NCBI GenBank assembly: GCA_008363385.1
Contig: RHKY01000041.1
Location: 21,692-85,691 of the forward strand
Direction of reading: 5' to 3'
DNA: 64,000 bases
Source: Acidobacteriota bacterium
Lineage (GTDB): Bacteria; Acidobacteriota; Thermoanaerobaculia; UBA5066
The notes under the pieces were generated by a model, which ran no database searches, was not told where the DNA came from, and saw only the letters and a program-made list of their open reading frames with translations. This document shows, piece by piece, positions 48,961-57,477 of the stretch (position 1 is its first letter; each line of letters opens with the position of its first letter). The translations under genes and the position numbers were made by a program.

Positions 48961-49065
48961 GCAGGACCCGGGTTCCCGAGAAAGGAGCAGGCCCGCGAAT
49001 GCGGACCCGCCTTCCCTGCGCGGAGGGGTTCGGGGAACCCGGCAGGACCCGGGTTCCCCGAGAAA
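48961..49065. repeat. imperfect 24-bp direct repeat in a convergent intergenic region
   Basis: GCAGGACCCGGGTTCCC followed by GAGAAA occurs at 48961-48983, and again with one extra C at 49042-49065. The second copy forms part of a perfect 13-bp inverted repeat (49030-49042 with 49049-49061). The first copy lacks the left arm. It looks like a duplicated terminator or repetitive-palindrome fragment. Confidence 0.55.
49030..49061 (-). terminator. perfect 13-bp hairpin after glyA
   Basis: TCGGGGAACCCGG (49030-49042) pairs with 49049-49061 around a 6-base loop, beginning 10 bases past the glyA stop on the minus strand. Confidence 0.6.
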
Positions 49066-49070
49066 ACTAG

Positions 49071-50351
49071 TCAGTAGAGCGGGAACGCCGCCGCCAGCTC
49101 CTTCACGTTCCCGTGCACCCGCGCGATCGCCGCCTCGTCCTCCGGAGCGGCCAGCACCTCGGCGATCCAAGAGGCGATCGTCCGCATCTCGGCGGTCCCC
49201 ATCCCGCGCGTCGTCACGGCGGGCGTGCCGATCCGGAGCCCGGAGGTGACGAGCGGCGGGTTCGGGTCGAACGGGATCGCGTTCTTGTTCACCGTGATCC
49301 CGGCCCGATCCAGCGCCTTCTCCGCCACCTTGCCGGTCAGCTTCTTGGGGCCGAGGTCGACGAGGAAGAGGTGGTTGTCCGTCCCGCCGGAGACGATCCG
49401 GAACCCCTGCCCCGCCATCGCCTCGGCGAAGACGCGAGCGTTCTCGACGACGGCCTTCTGGTAGGTGACGAACTCGGGCGAGAGCGCCTCCTTCAGCGAG
49501 ACCGCCTTGGCGGCGATGACGTGCTCGAGCGGCCCGCCCTGGATGCCGGGGAAGACGGCCTTGTCGAGCTCCTTGGCCCACTCCGGGACGCAGAGGACGA
49601 GGCCGCCCCGCGGGCCGCGGAGCGTCTTGTGCGTCGTCGAGGTGACGAAGTGCGCGTGCCCGACCGGCGAGGGGTGGAGCCCGGTGGCGACGAGGCCGGC
49701 GATGTGGGCCATGTCGACCATCAGCAGGGCGCCGACCGAGTCGGCCACCTTCCGGAACCGCGGGAAGTCGAGCACCCTCGGGTAGGCCGAGGCGCCCGCG
49801 ATGATCAGCTTCGGCTTCTCGGCCTCGGCGGTCCGCGCCAGCTCGTCGTAGTCGATCGTCTCGGTCTCGCGGGTGACGCCGTAGGAGACGACGCGGTACT
49901 GCTTGCCCGAGATGGAGAGCGGGTGGCCGTGCGTGAGGTGGCCGCCGTGGGCCAGCGACATCCCGAGGATCGTGTCCCCCGGCTTGAGGCACGCCAGGTA
50001 GACGGCGGTGTTGGCCTGCGAGCCGGAGTGGGCCTGGACGTTGGCGTGGACCGCGTCGGGGTTCTCCGGCGAGAAGAGCCGCTTGGCCCGCTCGATGGCG
50101 AGCGACTCGACGCGGTCGACGTTCTCGCACCCGCCGTAGTACCGGCGGCCCGGGTAGCCCTCGGCGTACTTGTTGGTCAGGACGGAGCCCATCGCCTCGA
50201 GCACGGCCCGGGAGGCGAAGTTCTCCGAGGCGATCAGCTCCAGCCCCTCGCGCTGCCGGTTCAGCTCGGCGTCGATCGCCTGGGCGACCTCGGGGTCGAC
50301 GGCGAGGAGGCGGCGCTCGAGGAGGGCGGGCGGGGTCGTGGTCACGCTCAT
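49071..50351 (-). CDS. glyA: serine hydroxymethyltransferase
   Basis: 426 residues. Typical SHMT sequence: [19 protein letters not shown] near the start, [15 protein letters not shown], the substrate loop [12 protein letters not shown], and the pyridoxal-phosphate lysine in [14 protein letters not shown]. It interconverts serine and glycine with tetrahydrofolate, the main source of one-carbon units. All catalytic blocks are intact and the length is normal. It is a single gene on the minus strand with a strong hairpin downstream. rpiB follows upstream on the same strand after 88 bases. Confidence 0.97.
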   Translation of the reverse strand: MSVTTTPPALLERRLLAVDPEVAQAIDAELNRQREGLELIASENFASRAVLEAMGSVLTNKYAEGYPGRRYYGGCENVDRVESLAIERAKRLFSPENPDAVHANVQAHSGSQANTAVYLACLKPGDTILGMSLAHGGHLTHGHPLSISGKQYRVVSYGVTRETETIDYDELARTAEAEKPKLIIAGASAYPRVLDFPRFRKVADSVGALLMVDMAHIAGLVATGLHPSPVGHAHFVTSTTHKTLRGPRGGLVLCVPEWAKELDKAVFPGIQGGPLEHVIAAKAVSLKEALSPEFVTYQKAVVENARVFAEAMAGQGFRIVSGGTDNHLFLVDLGPKKLTGKVAEKALDRAGITVNKNAIPFDPNPPLVTSGLRIGTPAVTTRGMGTAEMRTIASWIAEVLAAPEDEAAIARVHGNVKELAAAFPLY

Positions 50352-50439
50352 GGTCGGTCCTCCGGAGGCGGATTCTGAGCGCCCCGGCCGGGTTGGGCAA
50401 ACGCGCCGGGACCCCGGGCGGCGGGTCCGCCGGCCCCGG

Positions 50440-50880
50440 CTACCGGGCCGGGCCCCGGGTCAGCTTCTCGACGCGGGCGGCGTGGCGCCCCCCGGCGAAG
50501 CCGGTCGCCAGGAACGCGTCGACGATCGCCTCGGCCAGCGGGAACGCCGTGATCCTCGCCCCCAGCGCGACCACGTTGGCGTCGTTGTGCTCGCGCATCA
50601 GGCGCGTCTCGAACAGGTCTCGTGCCACCCCCGCGCGGGCGCCCGGGACCCGGTTGACGGCCATGGCGATCCCGATCCCCGTCCCGCAGACGGCGACGCC
50701 CCGCTCCGCCCTCCCCGACGCGACGGCCTCGCCGACCGCGTACCCGAAGTCGGGGTAGTCGACGGATTCGGTCGAGCCCGTCCCGAGGTCGATCACGTCG
50801 TGTCCGGTCGCCTGCAGGTACCCCTTCAGGCGCTCCTTCAGCTCGAAGCCCGCGTGGTCCGACCCCAGCGCGATCCGCAT
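50440..50880 (-). CDS. rpiB: ribose 5-phosphate isomerase B
   Basis: 146 residues, the full length for Rpi[16 protein letters not shown] at the N-terminus, the catalytic cysteine in VAVCGTGIG (Cys65), [13 protein letters not shown] and a C-terminal RHAARVEKL are all present. It interconverts ribulose-5-phosphate and ribose-5-phosphate in the pentose phosphate pathway. It could also act on allose-6-phosphate, but no allose genes are near. It lies between glyA and dgt, a common neighbourhood in several phyla. Confidence 0.95.
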   Translation of the reverse strand: MRIALGSDHAGFELKERLKGYLQATGHDVIDLGTGSTESVDYPDFGYAVGEAVASGRAERGVAVCGTGIGIAMAVNRVPGARAGVARDLFETRLMREHNDANVVALGARITAFPLAEAIVDAFLATGFAGGRHAARVEKLTRGPAR

Positions 50881-50921
50881 CCGCGCATCTTAGCCCCGGC
50901 CGTCGGCGGGGCGCGCCGCCG

Positions 50922-52286
50922 TCAGCCCGGCGTGCCGGGGCGCGACCGCGGGTAGGGCGAGTAGAGGGCGTCGTAGACGGAGACGGCGTAGCTGTCCGTC
51001 ATCCCCGCGATGTGGTCGGCGATGCACCGGAGGAAGAGCGGCCTGTCGCGGTAGGAGGCCGACACCTCGGCCTCCACCCGCTTCAGCGGGACGTCGCGCA
51101 GGAACGGGACCCCGGAGAGGTCCCGGTACCGGAGGAGGACGTCGTCCGGCAGGAGGCGGGGGTTGCGGTGGAAGGCGCCGAAGAGCGTCGTGACGATGTG
51201 CTGCGCCCGCCCGTCGTGCTGCGCCACGGCGTGGCTGTGGATGACGTGCTGGTAGATGAACTCCTTCAGCTCGCGGAAGAGGCGCTCGCCGCCGGAGGAG
51301 GGGGCGACGAGGGAGCCGGGGAGCTTCCGCCGCTGGGCGTAGAACTCGTCCGGCGTCGTCACCCGCCGGGCCGTCAGCCACCGCTCGATCGCGGCGCGCG
51401 AGGCCGTGATCACGTCCGTGACGAGGAGGTGGATGATCCCGCGGACCAGGAGCGAGCGGCGGGCGTCGGCGTCGCGCGCGGCGGTCCAGGCCTCGCCCAG
51501 GCTCTCGACGACGAGCCGCGAGATCGGGAGCGCCACGACCTTCCCCTCCTCCACGAGGCGCATCCCGTCCTCGAGGTCGTGGGCCTGCTGGGCGATCTCG
51601 TCGGCCCAGCCCACCGCCTGCCCCTCGAGGTGGCACCCGGACGAGAGGTTCAGCCCCTCGGGGTCGACGTTCGGGAAGGGGAAGTCGCGCCGCCAGGCCG
51701 TGTGCTTGAGGATCCCCTCGCGCGTGTCGTTCGTCAGGTTCAGGCCGGGGTGCTCGTACCGCTTCTCGAGGAGGTCGACGACGCGGACCGACTGGTAGTT
51801 GTGCTTGAAGGCGCCGACCGCCTGCGCGACGGCCTTCGGGACCGGGACCGCGGCGTCCTCCCCCGAGAGGATCCGGTTCAGCGCCTTCTCGCCGGAGTGG
51901 CCGAACGGCGTGTGCCCCACGTCGTGCCCGAGGGCGCACGCCTCCGTCAGGTCCTCGTTCAGGCCGAGCGCCCGGGCGATCGTCCGGGCCAGCTGAGTCG
52001 CCTCCAGCGTGTGCGTCAGGCGCGTCCGGTAGTGGTCCCCCTCGAACGGGATGAAGACCTGCGTCTTGTGCTTCAGGCGCCGGAAGGCCTTCGAGTGGAC
52101 GACCCGGTCCCGGTCGCGCTGGTAGGCGGTCCGGTAGTCGAAGCTCTTCCCCTCCGTGGCGAGCGGGCGCTGGCGGCGCGCGCGGGAGGAGCGGGAGGCG
52201 TAGACGGGGAGACGGGCCTCCTCGGCCTCCTCGAGGTCCCGGCGCGTGAAGGCGACGACGGGCGGGGGCTTCTTCGGGACGGGCAT
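50922..52286 (-). CDS. dgt: deoxyguanosinetriphosphate triphosphohydrolase-like HD-domain protein
   Basis: 454 residues. The dGTPase landmarks are SKAFRRLKHKTQVF, TRLTHTLEATQLAR (the first His of the HD metal site), LGHDVGHTPFGHSGE (His-Asp) and DEIAQQAHDLEDG further on. These enzymes cut dNTPs to deoxynucleoside and triphosphate, balancing the dNTP pool. The gene belongs to the shorter dGTPase type 2 group found outside enterobacteria; substrate preference is not predictable. folC ends 18 bases away on the same strand, so the two probably share a transcript. Confidence 0.9.
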   Translation of the reverse strand: MPVPKKPPPVVAFTRRDLEEAEEARLPVYASRSSRARRQRPLATEGKSFDYRTAYQRDRDRVVHSKAFRRLKHKTQVFIPFEGDHYRTRLTHTLEATQLARTIARALGLNEDLTEACALGHDVGHTPFGHSGEKALNRILSGEDAAVPVPKAVAQAVGAFKHNYQSVRVVDLLEKRYEHPGLNLTNDTREGILKHTAWRRDFPFPNVDPEGLNLSSGCHLEGQAVGWADEIAQQAHDLEDGMRLVEEGKVVALPISRLVVESLGEAWTAARDADARRSLLVRGIIHLLVTDVITASRAAIERWLTARRVTTPDEFYAQRRKLPGSLVAPSSGGERLFRELKEFIYQHVIHSHAVAQHDGRAQHIVTTLFGAFHRNPRLLPDDVLLRYRDLSGVPFLRDVPLKRVEAEVSASYRDRPLFLRCIADHIAGMTDSYAVSVYDALYSPYPRSRPGTPG

Positions 52287-52304
52287 CTCGGGCTCGGGAA
52301 GAGC

Positions 52305-53501
52305 TTACGCCCGGGCGAGCCTCAGCACCTCGCCGACGAGGTAGAGCGAGCCGGCCACGAGGACGAGCCCCTCCCCGTCCCGGTCGAGCCGGTCGAGGGC
52401 GGAGGCGACGTCGGGGCACGCCTCGGACACGGGCCGCCCCAGCAGCCGCGCCAGCGCGTCTCCGCGGACGGCCCGGGGCGAAGGCGGCGGAGCGAGGGCG
52501 ATGCACCGGGCCCGCGCGCCGAGAGGGGCGAAGGTCCCCGTCACGTCCTTGTCGCCGAGCGCCCCGAAGAGGAGGTCGACGCGCCCCGAGAGGCCCTCGG
52601 CGTCGAGGTGAGCGGCCAGGGCGCGCGCCCCGTCCGGGTTGTGAGCGCCGTCGAGGAGGAGGGGCCGTCTCCCCGGCCTCGCCAGCCGCTGGAGCCGGCC
52701 CGGCCACCTCACCGACGCGATCCCGTCCCGGATCGCTCCGTCCCCCAGGGGGGCCATCGCCGAGGCGGCCGCGATCGCCAGCGCGAGGTTCGTCCTCTGG
52801 TGCTCCCCCCGGAGCGCGCTCCCCGCCAGGAGGTCCGCCGGCGCCGGCGGCACCGTCAGGAGACGCGCGCCCACCCTCGCCGCCTCCTCGGCGAGGACCG
52901 CGAGGGCCTCGCCCGTGGCGGCCGTCAGGGCGGGCCGGCCCGGCCGGAAGACCCCGGCCTTCTCTCGCGCGACGTCGGCGAGCGTGGGCCCCAGGACGTC
53001 GAGGTGGTCGAGGCCGACGTTCGTCACGGCCGAGACCTCGGGCGAGAGGACGTTCGTGGCGTCCAGGCGCCCCCCGATCCCGACCTCGACGACCGCCACC
53101 GTGACGCCCCGGCGCCGGAACAGCTCGAAGGCGGCGACCGTGAGGGCCTCGAAGTAGGTCGGCGCGAGCGCCCCGGCGCCGGAGACCGCCGCCACGAGGG
53201 CCAGCGCGTCGGAGAGCTCGCGCCGGGGAACGTCCCGCTCGCCGACGCGGACCCGCTCGGTCACCTCGACGAGGTGGGGGGAGGTGTAGAGCCCAGCCCG
53301 GACGCCGGCCGCGGCGAGGATCGACGAGGCGAAGGCCGCGGTCGAGCCCTTCCCGTTCGTCCCGGCGACCAGGACGGAGCGGAACGAGCCCTGCGGGTCG
53401 CCGAGCCCGGCGAGGAGCGCCCGCGTGCGGGAGAGCCCGGGCCGGATCCGCTGCGGCCCGAGCGCCTCGAGCCAGTCGAGGCCCGTCTCCTCAGGAGCCA
53501 A
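52305..53501 (-). CDS. folC: bifunctional folylpolyglutamate/dihydrofolate synthase
   Basis: 398 residues. The Mur-ligase-like P-loop GTNGKGS is at 47-53, then YTSPHLVEVTERV, VEVGIGGRLDATN and LLDGAHNPDGA near 280. It adds glutamate to (dihydro)folates. The start appears to be TTG at 53501, inside the end of accD (11-base overlap). That is the usual accD-folC order in many bacteria. The C-terminal domain is complete. Confidence 0.95.
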   Translation of the reverse strand: MAPEETGLDWLEALGPQRIRPGLSRTRALLAGLGDPQGSFRSVLVAGTNGKGSTAAFASSILAAAGVRAGLYTSPHLVEVTERVRVGERDVPRRELSDALALVAAVSGAGALAPTYFEALTVAAFELFRRRGVTVAVVEVGIGGRLDATNVLSPEVSAVTNVGLDHLDVLGPTLADVAREKAGVFRPGRPALTAATGEALAVLAEEAARVGARLLTVPPAPADLLAGSALRGEHQRTNLALAIAAASAMAPLGDGAIRDGIASVRWPGRLQRLARPGRRPLLLDGAHNPDGARALAAHLDAEGLSGRVDLLFGALGDKDVTGTFAPLGARARCIALAPPPSPRAVRGDALARLLGRPVSEACPDVASALDRLDRDGEGLVLVAGSLYLVGEVLRLARA

Positions 53502-54336
53502 GGAGGCGGAGGACGTTGGCGATCGTCGCCTTCATCGCCGAGCGCGGGACGACCAGGTCGACGAACCCCTTCTCGAGGAGGAACTCGGAGCGCTGGAACC
53601 CCTCGGGGAGGGTCTGGCGGATCGTCTGCTCGATGACGCGGGGCCCCGCGAAGCCGATCAGGGCCTTCGGCTCGGCCAGCGTGACGTCCCCCTGCATCGC
53701 GAACGACGCGGTGACGCCGCCCGTCGTCGGGTCCGTCAGGACGACGACGTAGGGGATGCGGGCCGCGCCGAGGCGCGAGAGCGCCGCGGAGACCTTCGCC
53801 ATCTGCATCAGCGAGAGGATCCCCTCCTGCATCCGCGCCCCGCCGGAGGCCGTCACCACGACGAGGCCGAGCCGGTCTCGGACGCAGAGCTCCGCGCAGC
53901 GGGCCAGCACCTCGCCGACGACGGAGCCCATCGAGCCCCCCATGAAGGCGTAGTCCAGGACGGCCAGGACGGCCGGGACGCCGTCGACCGTGCCGCGCGC
54001 GGCCACGACGGCGTCCGGGCGGCCCGTCTTGGACTCGTACTCCTTCAGGCGGTCCCGGTACCTCTTGGAGTCCCGGAACTTGAGGGGGTCCGAGGGCCGC
54101 ACGTCGCCGAAGAGGAGCTCCGGCTCGTCCTGGTCGAGGAGGAGGCGGAGCCGCTCCTCCACCGGCAGGCGGAAGTGGAACCCGCACTTCGGGCAGACCC
54201 GCTGGTTCTTCTCGACTTCCTTGACGTAGAGGGTCTCCCGGCACCCCTCGCACTTCAGGAAGAGCCCCTCCCCCAGCGACACGGACGTGCGGGGGTCCCG
54301 CGGGGCGCGGGGAGACCTGTCCTTCTTGAACCACAT
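53491..54336 (-). CDS. accD: acetyl-CoA carboxylase carboxyltransferase subunit beta
   Basis: 281 residues. The N-terminal zinc ribbon has cysteines at 29, 32, 48 and 51 (CEGC, CPKC). The carboxyltransferase core has GGSMGSVVGEVLARCAE, ASGGARMQEGILSLMQMAK and EPKALIGFAGPRVIEQT. With the alpha subunit (not in the window) it transfers carboxyl from biotin to acetyl-CoA, committing carbon to fatty acids. Minus-strand TAGACT (54354-54349) lies 12 bases before the ATG, predicting a leader of about 5 bases. Confidence 0.97.
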   Translation of the reverse strand: MWFKKDRSPRAPRDPRTSVSLGEGLFLKCEGCRETLYVKEVEKNQRVCPKCGFHFRLPVEERLRLLLDQDEPELLFGDVRPSDPLKFRDSKRYRDRLKEYESKTGRPDAVVAARGTVDGVPAVLAVLDYAFMGGSMGSVVGEVLARCAELCVRDRLGLVVVTASGGARMQEGILSLMQMAKVSAALSRLGAARIPYVVVLTDPTTGGVTASFAMQGDVTLAEPKALIGFAGPRVIEQTIRQTLPEGFQRSEFLLEKGFVDLVVPRSAMKATIANVLRLLGS

Positions 54337-54348
54337 GGCCGGGCGCCG

Positions 54349-54354
54349 AGTCTA
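54349..54354 (-). promoter_or_regulatory. near-leaderless -10 element (TAGACT)
   Basis: On the minus strand TAGACT ends 12 bases before the accD ATG at 54336. It overlaps the stop codon of the ABC ATPase gene (54352), so accD transcription can start inside the end of the upstream operon. Confidence 0.4.
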
Positions 54355-55143
54355 CCCCGCCGCCGGACGGGCCAGCGACACGAGGGGCCTCCCGTCGGGC
54401 CCTTCGGTCACGCAGGCGCTCACGCCGAACAGGCTCGACAGGAGCGGGCCGGTCAGCGTCCCGGCGACCGGTCCGGCCGCCAGGACCGTCCCGTCCCGGA
54501 GCAGGACCGCCTCGTCGGCGGCCGCCGCGGCCACGTCGAGCTCGTGCGTGGAGAGGACCACGAGGCCGCCCGCCTCCGCCCGCCTGCGCGCCACCTCGAC
54601 GACGAGGAACCGGTGCCGCGGGTCGAGGTTGGCGGTCGGCTCGTCGAGGAGGAGGACCTCGGGCTCGCCCGCCAGGACGCGGGCCAGGTAGACGCGCTGC
54701 CTCTCGCCGCCGCTCATCTCCCGGACGTCGCGCGAGGAGAGCGGCGTCGCGTCGGTCTCCGCCAGCGCCGCCAGGGCGGCACGCCGGTCCGCCTCGGCCG
54801 GGGCGCCCAGGCGGCCGAGGCGCGGCGTCCTCCCGAGCAGGGCCAGCTCCACCGCCGTCGCGGGGAAGAAGGGCTCGAACGCCTGCTGCAGGTACCCGAT
54901 CCTCCGCGCCGCCTCGTCCCGCCGCCACCGCGCGAGCGGGGTGCCGTCGAGCAGCAGCTCCCCGGCGCGCGGCGGCAGGAGGCCGGCGAGGACCTTCAGG
55001 AGCGTCGTCTTCCCCGACCCGTTCTCGCCCAGGAGCGCGACGACCCTCCCGCGGGCGAGGTCGAGGTCGACGCCGCGGAGGACGTCCCGCGCGCCGTATC
55101 CCGCCGCCACCCCGCGCAGCCGGTACCGGACCCGCTCCGTCAC
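54352..55143 (-). CDS. ABC transporter ATPase, cobalamin/iron-siderophore type (BtuD/FecE-like)
   Basis: 263 residues from GTG 55143, coupled to the permease by a 4-base overlap. Walker A GENGSGKTT, signature MSGGERQRVYLA, Walker B LLLDEPTANLDP and the H-loop STHELD are all intact. It powers uptake of vitamin B12 or ferric siderophores with the permease and binding protein encoded upstream. The C-terminal about 50 residues are a divergent extension. Vitamin B12 and iron-chelate systems cannot be told apart by sequence alone. Confidence 0.9.
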   Translation of the reverse strand: MTERVRYRLRGVAAGYGARDVLRGVDLDLARGRVVALLGENGSGKTTLLKVLAGLLPPRAGELLLDGTPLARWRRDEAARRIGYLQQAFEPFFPATAVELALLGRTPRLGRLGAPAEADRRAALAALAETDATPLSSRDVREMSGGERQRVYLARVLAGEPEVLLLDEPTANLDPRHRFLVVEVARRRAEAGGLVVLSTHELDVAAAAADEAVLLRDGTVLAAGPVAGTLTGPLLSSLFGVSACVTEGPDGRPLVSLARPAAG

Positions 55144-56132
55144 GAGCGCCGCCTCAGCAGGACGAGGAAGGCCGGGGCGCCCACGAGGGCCGTCACGGCG
55201 CCGACCGCGATCTCGTTCGGGGGGAAGAGCGACCGCGCCAGGACGTCCGCCGCGCCGAGGAGCGCCGCGCCGGCCAGGAACGAGAGGACGAGGACGTGGC
55301 GGTGGCCGCGCGCGAAGAGGCGGACGCCGTGCGGGACGAGCAGCCCGACGAAGCCGATGATGCCGGCGTGCGCGACGGCCGCCGCCGCCAGGAGCGAGGC
55401 GGCGACGTAGACCGCCCGCTTCGTCCGCTCCAGCCCGACGCCGAGCGTGAAGGCCGTCTCCTCCCCCAGCGTGAAGGCGTCGAGCGCGCGGGACAGCGAG
55501 AGGAGGACGAGAGCCCCCGCGAGCGTGTAGACCGAGAGCGAGACGACGGAGGCGGGCGTGGCGCCGGCGAGCGAGCCGAGCATCCAGAAGACGAAGCCGC
55601 GCGTCCGGGCCGGGTCTCCCAGCGAGAGGAGGAAGAGGAGGACGGCCGAGGCGAGCGCGTTCACGACGACACCCGAGAGGAGCAGCCGGCCCCGGTCCAG
55701 CCGGCCGCCGACGGAGGCGCCCGCGCCGACCACCGCGACGGCGACGAGCGCCCCCGCGAGCGCCGCGGCCGGCAGGAGGAGCGGGCCGTCCACGCCCAGG
55801 AGGGTGGCCACGAGAGTGCCGCACGCCGCGCCCCCGGAGACGCCGAGGAGGTACGGGTCGGCGAGCGGGTTCTGCAGGAGGGCCTGGAGCGAGGCCCCCG
55901 AGAGGGCGAGCGCTCCCCCCGCGAGGAGCCCGAGGAGGAGCCGGGGGAGCCTCAGCTCCCTCACGATCGCCACCACGCTCGCCGGGCCCTCGCCCGTCAG
56001 GGCGCGCGCGACGTCGCCGGGAGGGATCGGCACGCTGCCGACCAGGAGCGAGGCCGCGGCGACCGCCACGATCGCGGCGAGGAGGGAGAGGAGCGCGGCG
56101 GTCCGGGCCCGCGAAGGGGCGCCGCCTGTCAC
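55140..56132 (-). CDS. ABC transporter permease, FecCD/BtuC family
   Basis: 330 residues from GTG 56132 with about ten transmembrane helices. Family blocks: RLPRLLLGLLAGGALALSGA, LQNPLADPYLLGVSGGA, VFWMLGSL, GFVGLLVPHGVRL (the ATPase-contact loop region) and PPNEIAVGAVTALVGAPAF. It forms the membrane channel for vitamin B12 or iron-siderophore import. Overlaps of 4 bases with both neighbours (GTGA) show strict operon organisation: binding protein, permease, ATPase. Confidence 0.92.
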   Translation of the reverse strand: MTGGAPSRARTAALLSLLAAIVAVAAASLLVGSVPIPPGDVARALTGEGPASVVAIVRELRLPRLLLGLLAGGALALSGASLQALLQNPLADPYLLGVSGGAACGTLVATLLGVDGPLLLPAAALAGALVAVAVVGAGASVGGRLDRGRLLLSGVVVNALASAVLLFLLSLGDPARTRGFVFWMLGSLAGATPASVVSLSVYTLAGALVLLSLSRALDAFTLGEETAFTLGVGLERTKRAVYVAASLLAAAAVAHAGIIGFVGLLVPHGVRLFARGHRHVLVLSFLAGAALLGAADVLARSLFPPNEIAVGAVTALVGAPAFLVLLRRRS

Positions 56133-57067
56133 GGCCGGCGCTCCGCGAGGAGCGCGACGAGGCGCTCCAGCGCGTCGACGAGCCTCGGGCCGGGGCGCTC
56201 GAGCCAGCTGCCCGGCAGGGTCACGACGCGCCCGTCGCGGGCTGCCGGGACGAGCCGCCAGCGCGGGTCGGCGAGGAAGGCGCGCCGGAACGCCTCGGCG
56301 TTCTCGGCCGTCTCGGGGCGGACGAGGACCCCGGGGTCCCACGCCGCGAGCGACTCGTGCGAGACGCGCGGCCACTCGCCGGCCGACTCGGGGACGACGT
56401 TCCTCGTCCCCGCGGCCCGGAGCAGGTCGCCGACGAAGCTCTTCGGCCCCGCGACGACGGGCGGGTCCGGCCAGATGACGACGACGGCGCTCGGAAAGGG
56501 CCGCGTCCGCTGCGCCTCGCGGGCGCGGCCGGACGCCGCCTCGATCCGGCCCGCCAGGTCGCGGACGAGCCTGGCGGCCCGCTCCGCCTCGCCAGCGGCC
56601 TCCCCCACCGCCGTCACGTCGTCGAGGACCTCGCGGAGCGTCGTGCCGCGCGTGACGAGGACCGGGACGCCGAGCGCGACGAGCCGCTGCCAGGCCGAGC
56701 GGTCCGTCCCGTCCCTCGAGACCACGACGAGGTCGGGCGTCAACGCCAGCAGGCGCTCGAGGTCCGGGGTGAAGCCGCCGACGGTCGGCTTGCCGGCGGC
56801 GCCCGGCACGTCCCCGGCGAAGTCCGAGACGGCGACGACGCGCGGCCCGGCCCCGAGGGCGAAGAGGATCTCCGCGGCGGAGGGGGCGAGGGCGGCGATC
56901 CTCCGGGGGACGGGGCGGGGAGCCGCGCCCGGGGCGCCCGGCGTCCCGGCCTGGGCGGACGACGGGACCACCGCGAGCAGGAGGAGCGCCCGGAGGAGGG
57001 CGGCGAGCGCGGGCGCGGGCGCGGGGTCGGCGCGGCGGATGACGGGGGACCTCAGGCGGCGGAGCAC
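56129..57067 (-). CDS. periplasmic binding protein of a BtuF/FecB-type ABC importer
   Basis: 312 residues starting at GTG 57067. A long signal peptide (hydrophobic 19-35, cut after AQA near 40) is followed by the class III binding-protein fold: RIAALAPSAAEILFALGAG, VVAVSDFAG, LLALTPDLVVVSRDG, and SWLERPGPRLVDALERL at the end. It captures cobalamin or a ferric siderophore in the periplasm for the downstream permease and ATPase. I see no cobalamin-riboswitch consensus in the short 98-base gap before it, so its control is unclear. Confidence 0.88.
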   Translation of the reverse strand: MLRRLRSPVIRRADPAPAPALAALLRALLLLAVVPSSAQAGTPGAPGAAPRPVPRRIAALAPSAAEILFALGAGPRVVAVSDFAGDVPGAAGKPTVGGFTPDLERLLALTPDLVVVSRDGTDRSAWQRLVALGVPVLVTRGTTLREVLDDVTAVGEAAGEAERAARLVRDLAGRIEAASGRAREAQRTRPFPSAVVVIWPDPPVVAGPKSFVGDLLRAAGTRNVVPESAGEWPRVSHESLAAWDPGVLVRPETAENAEAFRRAFLADPRWRLVPAARDGRVVTLPGSWLERPGPRLVDALERLVALLAERRP

Positions 57068-57165
57068 GGGTTCCGCGGAGACGAAGACCCCGGCGGGGCC
57101 TCCCGGGCCCGTCGCCGGGGCCGCGAACCAGAGGGCCAGCGAGGGCGGTCGGGGACCGCCGTCGA

Positions 57166-57387
57166 TCAGGACTCCTCGGCTTCCTCCATGTCGTTCTGGA
57201 TGCCGATGCGCAGGCAGGCGGCGGCGTACATCTGCCGCGCGGCCTTCTGGGCGTTCTGGAGCTCGGCGAGGCGCTCCTTGACCTTCGCCAGCTCCTCCTG
57301 GATCTGGGCCTCGAGGTCGCTGATCTCCTTCTTGGTGACCTTCAGCGTGTTCTCGTAGAACTTCCTCTGTTCCTCGTTCAGCGTCAT
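57166..57387 (-). CDS. small coiled-coil protein
   Basis: 73 residues, almost entirely helical: heptad-like Leu/Ile spacing through KKEISDLEAQIQEELAKVKE and RLAELQNAQKAARQMYAAA, ending in an acidic tail. One cysteine, no membrane segment. A strong GGGAGGAG ribosome-binding site precedes ATG 57387. It lies 90 bases downstream of the large kinase gene on the same strand and may be part of its transcript. No family is recognised; it may be a structural or partner protein. Confidence 0.7.
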   Translation of the reverse strand: MTLNEEQRKFYENTLKVTKKEISDLEAQIQEELAKVKERLAELQNAQKAARQMYAAACLRIGIQNDMEEAEES

Positions 57388-57477
57388 GAGCGTCTCCTCC
57401 CTCGAATTTCGTGATGCCGTGTCCGGGCGCGTCGAGCCCCGGAGGGCGGGAACGCGCCGCTCGTCACGGGCCGTCGT

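Noticed and set aside
50886-50892. Single CTTAG upstream of rpiB as a third copy of the phased module
   Set aside because: Only one pentamer is present, without phased neighbours or the CTGGCG block.
57061-57165. Cobalamin riboswitch before the BtuF-like gene
   Set aside because: The gap is only about 100 bases and I see neither the conserved B12-box-like pattern nor the typical GCCACTG core, so no riboswitch is claimed.
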